Shown here in pieces: positions 9,975 through 19,200 of a DNA stretch of 23,770 nt. Each line of letters begins with the position of its first letter. Positions within the stretch are counted from its first letter, which is position 1. The notes beneath the pieces were generated by a model that saw nothing but the letters and a program-made list of their open reading frames with translations, had not been told where the DNA came from and ran no database searches. The position numbers were made by a program, and so were the translations under genes. This DNA comes from Seison nebaliae (Eukaryota; Rotifera; Pararotatoria; Seisonacea; Seisonidae): the NCBI GenBank assembly GCA_023231475.1, contig JALJEE010000546.1, forward strand, positions 1 to 23,770, written 5' to 3'.

Positions 9975-11040
9975 GATTTAAAGTTTCTTTTTATTAATAT
10001 TTTCTTAAGAGAGGTAATGAATAACGAACCATTGGAAATGTGAAGAATAATTCATCTATATACATATTGCTTTTCTATTGTGTTTTTCTTTTCAATTAAC
10101 CGCGAAGGATTTCGATTTTATAATAAATAAATAGAAATAAATATATCATATTATAATAATAAAACATAAATTTTTTCGTATTCGCTTAATTTTATTATGT
10201 TATTGTATTCTTTTTGCTAAATATAAAGAAACACTTCACTTAATCTATCTAATTCCGCACAAGATTTAAAAAATTGACAAAGTAAACTAAATTAAAATTG
10301 TTTTAACTAAGAAACTAAAAACTTTTAATAAAATTTAAAACTGATCATCAGTTTATTTAAACACCAATATAGAGTATTTAAATAATAAATAAAGAAATTA
10401 ATAATAAAATTAACTAGTTGGAACATTATGTTTCAATTACGATGTTAATTAAAATCTAGTTTAATTCATTATTAATTATGGAACTAGCTAAAGAGAGAAA
10501 GTATCTTGTATATCTAAAGTATAATGAATTTCTAATTCCAGAAAGAGAGAATGTATGGGTAAATTGTAGATTTGTAAATTAACGTTTACGGTTGATATAT
10601 AATTGATTCAAGTGTCTAAAATCAATAATATATCAATCTTATAATACAATATACTAACGATGATATATTAGTTTATTGGCTAAAACGGATTATTTACGAT
10701 TGTTTAAATTTACACAAATTTAACAGGGTTGTATCAGGAAAAACTCAAACAGGATCGAAAGTTTAAAGATATGTTATTCTATGATTTGAAATATACATGT
10801 CATAATCAGTATAACGGTTTTTATTGAAATTCTGAGTGTTCTTTTTGTAGGTGTTATGTGGTGGATTTTATAAATCAGCTTATATTCTGAACGATGGATA
10901 GAAAATAATTTTAATAAATTATTTTTAACAAATTTTCGATTTGATGTCGTTGTTGTTATGGAAGTGATTAAATAGACGATATGTCAACTACATTCTCATG
11001 ATTTATCTTTCCATTTCAATTTATTAAATTATTAATAAAA
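9975..11040. other. A+T-rich interval between the transposon gene and ZSWIM2
   Basis: No open frame or RNA gene is supported. It contains the candidate right transposon end (CAGGGT at 10724-10729 in a TTTAACAGGG context). The last 300 bp presumably hold the ZSWIM2 promoter. The rest is homopolymer-rich AT sequence. Confidence 0.5.
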
Positions 11041-12620
11041 ATGAGTAGAAAATGGCGTCGCCATATTACTCCAGGATGTTCGGAAGCACAAACGACTGCA
11101 ATCGAATCCACATTCTTCATCGTACGATATAATGGACCGATATCTTTTGTTCTTAGCGATCGTAATAAAGAACTGAAAGTTAGAAAAGTAATTTAAAGAA
11201 ATAAATCAAAGTTAATATTCAAAATGCTTCCCATTTTTCAGACTAGTTTAGGCAACATACATTATTGTTCTTGTTCGACATTTAGTCACAATGTCGATGA
11301 ATTATGCGAACATATTTGTTGGCTCTTATTGAAAAAGTTCCGTATTCCAAAATCTAATCCTTGTTACTTTTCATAATTTTCATCATTTCATCGTTTTTAT
11401 TAGTGTCTTGGCAATTAGGAATGAGCGACATAGAAATTAGAGAACTATTAAAGAATTCGATGAATTCCAAATTATTCTCGCGTAAAAAAATGGAGTTACA
11501 AGTTCTTTGTTCTATTTAATTCGTCTATTTACATCATTTATAGTTACCACAACTTCATAGGAAAGTCATTGAAAGGAAAACGATTGAAAAGGATGATTGT
11601 TGTCCAATTTGTATGGATGAATTCCAGAACTCTACCAAAGCGATGGTTTATTGTCGATATGGATGTGGGAAGAACATGCATTATCATTGCTTAACCGTTT
11701 GGGCTCAACATCAAACGACAGATGATCAATCTTTTACAGTTAGAAAAAATTATTTTCATTTTCCAAAACATTCCCGAATAGTGTCCATATTGTCGTCAAA
11801 CATTTGAATCATTATCAGATGCGAAAAAATATCAAATTCATCCCAGAAACTCGTCCGATCAAACTGAAGTGACAAATGGAAATGCTCATAAAGGTTTCAA
11901 ATGTCGTCGATGTAATCAAAATCCGATAATTGGTGATTGTTATCGATGTTCGGTTTGTACAAATCGATATTATGATTTATGTTCCAAATGTTATATGGGA
12001 AATGCACACAAACTCCACTCATTTCATTATCGAGAAGTTATTCATAATTTACATATTTATCCTACATTATTATTTAATTCATAATTTTTCAATTTTTATT
12101 TTATATTCGTCACATCTGTTAGACTTGTTACTCTCAATGGTTGCCGGCAAAAAATCGAGAGACAGATGTTGTACCAACACCTCAAGAGAATGAAGAAACT
12201 GTGACGACCGATAAGAAACAATTGAAATTGATGGAGAATGATGTGATAGGCTTAGTGGGGAAACAATTAGGTGGCAATTCGATGTTAATTTCACGAAAAG
12301 TCTCATGCAAAATTTGCAAAGATCCATATGCTGAAAACGATTATACTTATCGTCTACCTCTTTGTGGACACATATTTCATTTGAACTGTATCAAATGGCA
12401 TCTCACCAAAGATCGGGCGACATGTCCTTTGTGCAATCTCGGTGTCTCATCAAAAACTCTCAACCGACGTCGATTGTTAATGAGAAAGAACTTCTCAATT
12501 TCGTCGGAGGGTGAATTGTTGGGGAAGAAAATGCCTCCCATAAATTTGAAGGAGAATTTCGAAGGAATAACTCCAAATTTCTTTTTGCAAGGCCAATCGT
12601 TAACTCAAAATAAAAAATGA
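11041..12620 (+). CDS. ZSWIM2: ZSWIM2-like E3 ubiquitin ligase (SWIM, RING, ZZ, RING)
   Basis: Six exons (11041-11187, 11242-11362, 11404-11501, 11544-11738, 11782-12036, 12123-12620) join in phase to 1314 nt, 437 aa. The domain order is exactly that of vertebrate ZSWIM2/MEX, a testis-enriched E3 ligase. It has a SWIM zinc finger with C58-x-C60...C71-E-H73 followed by ICWLLLKKF, and LGMSDIEIRELL matching the family LGLGEREISDLL block. RING1 starts CCPICMDEF (142-145) and closes with CPYC (188-191) across an intron. A ZZ finger spans about 228-265 (FKCRRC...CYRCSVC...DLCSKC). RING-H2 spans about 334-378 (CKIC...CGHIFHLNCIKWHL...CPLC). All zinc ligands look intact, so ligase activity is plausible. 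It is shorter than human ZSWIM2 (633 aa) because the long tail after RING2 is reduced to about 60 residues. AATAAA at 12609-12614 overlaps the final codons. Confidence 0.93.
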
Positions 12621-12688
12621 ATTAATTTTAAAAGATTGAAAATTGAAATTTTACAACAACTTTCTTTTCATTTTATACTGTAATATCT

Positions 12689-14370
12689 ATGCTTTATTAT
12701 ATATATGAGAAGGGGAACTATGCAGCATTATTGGCGATCTTCGCCATTTTCTTCCTTTTTCTCATCTTCATTTATTGGGGGAGTAAAGTACTTCTAGTGT
12801 ACGCCCATTCCATACGAAAAAAAGCGAAAGAAAAGAAAAAGAATGAGAGTAATAAAAACAACAACAATTATGAATGGGATGAAACTTCAACTTGTTGTTT
12901 CTTTTTTGAAATGAAAAGTTTAACTATTTTCCGTTCTATATCTCAACTGTTTTCCACGTTCGTCAATTTATAGAAAAGAAAACTTTTAAAACTGGACCAC
13001 AAAAAATAAATTATAGTTTATATCAAAAATATCAACAACAACGATTACCGATCGATCAGCAACCGAGATCTTTCAAAGAAAGATTCCGCCAAATATTGGA
13101 AGATGTTTTTTTTCCAAAACCGAAATTGTTAACAGAAAAACGAATGAAAGAAATTCAAGAAGATTTAGAGAGAACTGTCGATGGAAGTAGTCGAGGTAAG
13201 AAAACTAGAAAAACACCAAAAACTCCAGACGTACCATCCCCAGGAAATCCGGAAAAATTCAAAATGATATCGGATGGAAAGGATGAGGAAATATATAACA
13301 AAAATTACACCCAACATAATAATACTATACCATTAAACGGTAGTTCAACCGATAATGAAACTGAAAATATCACGTTTAATAATTTTACGGATTCGCTTCC
13401 CGAACTTCATAGTTCGTTTTCCACCATCGACGATATTCGATTAAGTCGAAAAATTAATTTTTTGAAAACCGTCAAAAAACCATTGAAAATATGGAATAAA
13501 ACACAAACAACTTCTTATGTTGTTGCCAATTTACAGTACAATAGTTTCGATCATTCGCTACTCGTCACATTGAAGAGAGGAATCCATTTACCAATCGTTG
13601 ATATCGAACGTCAATTCGCTTATTGTCTTTCTCTCACTCTCTTGTTTGGTGAGGAGAATTCCCATTTGAATTGTACGTTGAATTCGAAAATTAAATATAC
13701 TGATAGAAATCCGTTATGGAATGATAAATTTCTTTTTTCCTTAGTACCTGACTCTCTAATCGAAGTGACTTATCTTCATTTCCAATTGTATCAATGTATG
13801 TTGTTGGAACGTCATGAATTGCTTTCCGAACATAAAACAAAATTGATCAATTGTGACTTCGACAAACCGAGAAATAATATCGTATTCCGATTGATGAGAT
13901 GTGAGAGAAATAGTCGAGGGAAGAATGGTCAAATTCTACTCGGTTTAAATATTAATACGAATGAGAAATTTGTGGAAATTTGTATCTATAAATTCGAGAA
14001 GGAAGTGAAGGAAGAAATTAAAATTAAATCGAAATTATATCTCGATCATAATCTCATCGAGGAGAAGGTCGTTCAATTACAAATTTATGGTAACCGTTTC
14101 ATTGGAAGTATCAAAAATCATCCCAGTTTATTGTTTGAGAAGGATATTTGGGTGAATCACAAACCTATTATTTATCGAAACATCTCAAAAGAATTTTTGG
14201 AATCTGGAACGATACATATCTCGGTGGATTTCTATGAGGAATTGAGAGTTATTGCACGTCTCGATATTTCACCTTTATCATTTCCTGATATTCATCGACA
14301 TTTCTTCGACTCCTTAAGATATTCGGGAGAGATCGTTCGTTGGCAATTATTACAAAGTTCCATATATTGA
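12689..14370 (+). CDS. Synaptotagmin-like membrane protein with two degenerate C2 domains, 541 aa
   Basis: Two exons, 12689-12917 and 12974-14370 (56-nt intron, phase 1). The N-terminus is short and followed by one strong membrane segment, about residues 10-37 (LLAIFAIFFLFLIFIYW), then a Lys-rich cytoplasmic stretch (RKKAKEKKK), a low-complexity Thr/Pro/Asn linker (about 145-240), C2A about 260-380 (LLVTLKRGIHLPIVD...NPLWNDKFLFSL) and C2B about 384-535 ending VRWQLL, which resembles the W-H-x-L close of synaptotagmin C2B. The topology is that of synaptotagmins or related double-C2 tethers. The Asp residues that bind Ca2+ in loops 1 and 3 are mostly absent (for example LYQCMLLERHELL where a DxDxxxxxD loop is expected), so Ca2+-independent membrane or protein binding is inferred. 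It starts 68 bp after the ZSWIM2 stop. Exact subfamily not resolved. Confidence 0.8.
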
Positions 14371-14406
14371 TTAGTTTAAGTTTAAACAATTAATCAAATT
14401 TATCCG

Positions 14407-14412
14407 AATAAA
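14407..14412 (+). promoter_or_regulatory. Polyadenylation signal of the C2-domain gene
   Basis: AATAAA 37 nt past the stop codon and 64 nt before the ATG of the next gene, so the C2-domain message probably ends inside the 105-bp gap. Confidence 0.5.
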
Positions 14413-14475
14413 ATTTATCTTTATGAAATTTTTTCCAAATACTTAAATCAAAAATGATTTTTTCACATTAAAACA

Positions 14476-16132
14476 ATGGATGTGGAAATTTTCAATGAGT
14501 TCGATGCCAGAAAAGAATGGCATCGTCAAGTGAAGAAAATTATCGATTTCATCAGACGAATGAAAGATAAAGACATTCCACAATTATTCCAACGACTTTA
14601 TCATATTATGGAAAATTTGGGCGTCGCTTTCAACTACGACGGAAGAGGTTCATTGATACCTCACGGTTTTAATTTTTAAATATTTAGAGTTATTTAATAT
14701 TTCTGAGATTCTTCTTTTTTTTCTTTTCAGACAATGTAGAAAGTGGAAAAGTCTCAAAATATTTCGAAGATTATGTCAGGAATTTGGGAAAAGATGATTT
14801 CCTTATGGTTGGTCAGCCACTCGTAACAACGCAGTTTAGTTCACAATTCGAATTTCATGATAATTAGAACGATGTTTTTAAATTTGTTAGATTAATTGAA
14901 CCAGTCCAATTAAAAATGCCGATGGGCTCTCAACATCTTCTCAATAGTAGCACGAAAGATGAACTAAAATTGCAATCGAGATTGTTTCCTTTAGAGTTCC
15001 GATCATCGGAAATTAGTGCAATGGTCGAATTCTGGGTAGATTGTCTTCGGTTTAATGTTTCTTCTTATTATTAATTAATAAATGGTAAAATAATATTATT
15101 CAGGTATCATTCATTGATTGATAATTTGAATTTGCATAATCGGTCAGGTCTTCATTTGGTGTTGGCGAAATATGAAGTTTTAGAAACGAAATATTTGAAT
15201 AATAATTTAGTTTGATTTATTCTCATTTCTGAAAAGCTGAAAATGTAATTCGTAGAGGAAGAAACTGGCGGGAATAAATGTTTTCGATGTGAAAATTTCA
15301 AAAATCAAAAAGAAGTTTGGTACAGCTGAGAATCTTCATAGTTTAACTCTGAAATATGAGAACGAATGTTATCACGTTCTTTATGCCGCATTCAAATAGT
15401 TCCCAATTAATTTCAAAGAATATTCAATTTCAATCTTCAATTTACAGTCTAAAAACATTCGATATAATTCGAAAGTTCTTGAAAGACAAATTTTATTTTA
15501 CACACAATCGTGAAAAATTCACATATCCGGAAATTAAATTGGTTCAATTTTACTCTACTTCTGTCTCAAATTTAATTTCCTCCTTTCATTATAATCCGAT
15601 TATTGATTTTTAGAAAAAGAATAAATCGAAACAATCTCAAGTTTTCAATTAAAATTTTTGGATAGAAAATTTAAAAATTTTCATCAAATAATTTAGCCGG
15701 GTGAAAAACCTGGTCCTCGTTCTCTCAAATCAGAGAGTTTAGATGCCAATGGCAAAGCGAAAAGAAATGCTTCGCGAGAACAAATAGGAAATATTGTCAA
15801 TTTAGATTCGTCCTCAGAAGTTCAAATAAATTAAAATGATAATAAACTTAACAATTTTCCAGTCGATTAAACAAAGTGACAAGACGAATTCGAATGTGAT
15901 CGACGGTTCTTCCCATTTGTTTACTGGGGCGAATGCGAATGCGATCGACGATACTATAAAATTCATTCCGATCAAAAAGAAAATAGTGAAACATCCGAAA
16001 AAGAAGAAAATATTTTTATGTCATAATCATACGATAAGTTTAGAAGATGAAGATGCACAGATTGCAGCGTCAGATAGAAAATTTTATAAGAAAGCTTCTA
16101 ATGTTAATAAGAATATGAAAAATGAAAATTGA
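14476..16132 (+). CDS. Unrecognised nine-exon gene, about 404 aa
   Basis: Exons 14476-14647, 14731-14822, 14868-15049, 15104-15209, 15256-15375, 15419-15541, 15614-15640, 15697-15819 and 15863-16132 join in consistent phases to 1215 nt. Introns are 43-83 nt. The predicted protein starts with a charged helical region (KEWHRQVKKIIDFIRRMKDK), has a central FW segment (AMVEFWVDCLRYHSL) faintly like the ENLEFW block of RGS domains, then LHLVLAKYEVLETKYL and a Ser/Lys-rich basic tail with PKKKKI (possible nuclear signal). No membrane segment or signal peptide. I do not recognise the family; the RGS resemblance is weak and not claimed. Exons 1-5 are firm. Exons 6-9 depend on the donor at 15376; if it is unused the frame stops at 15399 and the protein is 231 aa. 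It follows the C2 gene by 105 bp and ends 83 bp from the PAT1-like stop. Confidence 0.65.
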
Positions 16133-16201
16133 AGATAACAAATGATATATATGTCTATCTATCGAGAATGATCATTCGAAGATAAAGAGGAATCAGATAT
16201 G

Positions 16202-16207
16202 AATAAA
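16202..16207 (+). promoter_or_regulatory. Polyadenylation signal of the nine-exon gene
   Basis: AATAAA, 70 nt after the stop at 16130-16132 and only 9 nt from the end of the convergent PAT1-like coding region, so the two 3' UTRs probably overlap. Confidence 0.45.
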
Positions 16208-16215
16208 AAAATATT

Positions 16216-19200
16216 TTAAAAATGATGAGTGAGAGTTCGGAATTGTTCGTTCTTCTCATACAGCTCTCTCAAATCGTCGTCGAAATATGATTTGATGAAT
16301 TCCATTTTCTTTTCGTCTAACAAATCCGAAAGAATATTTTCATATTTCTTCGCCCAATCATGATCGACGAATCGACTGTAAACTTTCTTCAATTTCATCA
16401 TCGAACGAATGTCTTTCACTACCGTGTCTCGTTCCTCCGACTTATTATCATCATTCGATTCGTCGTCGTTGAAATAAACGTGCAACATTCCGTCAGCTAA
16501 TGAATCTGATAATTCCGTCAATTCCGAATTTAACGGTTCTGATTCATAATTATTCAAATCACTAGATGCCAACATGTTAGAGTAACATAATAATGATGAG
16601 ACATTCTCACCAATATTATGATGGATCCATTTGTTCAATGTTAATGGTTTCTCATCATCATTATTCGAAGGATCATCAGCGACGATTTCTCGATGGATAA
16701 TACAGGAATTACATTTTGACTCATTTGAAATGTTCGGCTTACAAGAATGTGAGAGAATACTATAAATATGGTTTATGAAATTCTTCCATGTGATATAAGA
16801 CCAGGAACGGGAATCAGTCGCCCAAGTTTTCCTGATTCGAAGCATGTCCTGAGACAAATCTTCCGTTTGATGCTTTTCGAAATCTTCACTCAATTTCTTA
16901 ATAATTCTCAAATTAAATCGAACAAACGTTCTCAAATACCAACAACAGAAAACATGATTGGAAAGTAATTTACTCATCTTCTGATAAGTTGTTTGAATTA
17001 TCCGTTTTTTTCGTTGTTCGTCTAACAATTTGAACATGGGTGGAAATCGAGCGAGATGAATATCAACCGATTTCGATTGATTTTGAATATTGAGATAAAC
17101 TAAAAATTTTGAAATTTCACTATTCAATTTTTCGTCACAATTTAATTTGAGATCATCATTCGCCACCATCTGCATGGTTTCGTGCACCGTCACATTGAAA
17201 TGATATGCTAATCGTGTTAAATGGAAATGTTGATGGATGTTCTTTGTAATGATGGATTTGGATGGTTGCACATTCCCACAATACAAAGTCAAACGGAAGA
17301 GAGATGAAAATATGATGGGAAAATTATCGAGGAAATCACTTTGGAGGAAGAATGTTCGATTTCCATGATCTTTTTTTCTCGACGCTAAATAACTAACGGA
17401 GGAAAGTGATTCAACATCGTTCACTGTCGATGGATATCCATCAGGTAAATTGAATGCTGGTTTAATTATCAATTGAGGGACTTGTTGATGTTCCGTATCA
17501 TAAATTAACATATAAAGAATATGACGAGTCATCAACGTCATTAAACGTTCGATATATTTTCGATTATCTGCCATTTGTAAAGCTTGACAAATTAATGCTC
17601 GTCCTTTCTTCACCGTCAAAATATAAGAAAATAAAGCACGTCGACATAACAATGAGAAAAATTCGTCTGATTCCTTCGAACGGATTTGTCGAATTTCGAT
17701 GAATGATTTCCTGTTTTTATTCCAGATCTGATAAGTATTTGCCGTTTCTTCTTTCTCTCTCATCATATTCGTATGACAATCATATAATTGATTGAGGAAA
17801 GATAAATGTTTATCATTGAACTTTCTCATATTCATCAATTGTCGAAGTGAATGATATTTAATTTGAATAATCGTATCGATCTCATCAATTTTGAGAATTC
17901 GACTAAATAAATTTTCGATAGCCAATAAAAGGAATTTATATGAAGATTTAACTAAATCTTGAGTGGATTCTTCTTTCACTGTATTTATTTCTGAGAGATC
18001 ATTCGAATTCTCATTTATAGTCGATGTCATATCAATTATTTGTTTGGGATGATTCATATCTAAGAAACTTACTCGACCTAATGCATTCTCGAATAGACCT
18101 CGAAGTGACCGTTTTTTAGTCTCTTTCGTTTCTCGAGCTGCTGAAATTAAATGGAGAAGAGCATGTCGATGTCGTCCCAACGGTCCCAAAACTTTACATT
18201 CGTCATGAACGGGACGAGTAGATTGTGATTCAGTTTTCTTCTCCACGTCATCTAAAAATGTGGTATTTGTCAATAATTGATTACAATTGACCATATCATC
18301 ATTTTCCATATAATTTTTTTCGTCCTCCTCCAAATTATTTGATGAGTTCACTAGAGAATTATTCGATGATGAACTGGATGTTGATGGATGATTCGATTTA
18401 TTTTCATTCTCTAACATTAATTGTCTCACCAAATTCATCGAATATCGTCCCGTGCTTTCATGATTTTGAATAATTTGACGATCACTCCTACTTTCTTTTA
18501 ATTTAAAATAATAATAATCTTGATTGATCCGTTTCAACATATCCATCTCATTATGAGGAATGTATCCGGGAAGAATTCTCATAATTTCATTTATGATCTT
18601 CTCATCGATCGTCTCATTCGATTTGGCCGCTAAACGTCGTTGATTTTTTATCAAATTCGTCAATCGACCTGACAACGACTGATAATAAGTCAATTGTTGC
18701 ATATGATTGATTGTCTGATGCATTAAAGTTAATTTATTTCTATACGTCATCAAATCACGATAACGATCATTATTATGTTTATTTATCGTCTTTCCCGAAT
18801 TCATTTGAAAAGCTGATAATGATATGGAAATATTCGAATTGTTTACAGAAGTAATTCCTGTTCGTTTCATCAAATCATCCACCGTTTGTAATCGACGAGT
18901 GAAATTCTTTTGATTTTTCTCATTATACGACGTCACATCTTGATTAATTGACGTTGATGATTCTACTGATGGTTTTCCTCGAAGTAGATTAAGTAAATCG
19001 GTATTTTGTGTTATTCGTTCTTTATATGATGATGATGATGATGATGATTGAACTGGTTGTATAATGGAAGATGATTCTGAAATAATGATCGCTTCATCAT
19101 CGATCATGGATTGTGAAAGATCGGCAAATTCTTCTCGTTTTTCACCAATTCCCAATTGAAATTTCATAATGTCCATTAAAGATTCCGATCGATTTCCTTC

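Larger units (their letters stand above)
6393..10737. mobile_element. Probable CACTA/En-Spm-like DNA transposon (boundaries tentative)
   Basis: The interval brackets a TNP2-like transposase gene (-) and a small spliced gene (+) transcribed away from each other. The left candidate end starts CACTA at 6393 and continues into ACCCTGCTAAA; on the opposite strand near 10729 there is ACCCTGTTAAA with further spaced matches (TGT, AA, TAAA, CAAT). CACTA elements characteristically end in CACTA/G inverted repeats with subterminal repeats, and imperfect repeats are present at 6611-6672 and 6841-6906. The outermost right bases (CCTGATACA read inward) do not match CACTA, and I found no clean target-site duplication, so the boundaries are a proposal. 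Confidence 0.35.

Noticed and set aside
15397-15399. TAG as the end of the gene starting at 14476
   Set aside because: Possible, but a donor at 15376 with acceptor at 15418 opens a frame that continues in phase through four further exons to 16132; kept as an alternative in the entry.
15836-16132. Stand-alone 98-codon gene
   Set aside because: Its 5' part reads through a 43-nt intron (15820-15862); the rest splices in phase to the upstream exon.
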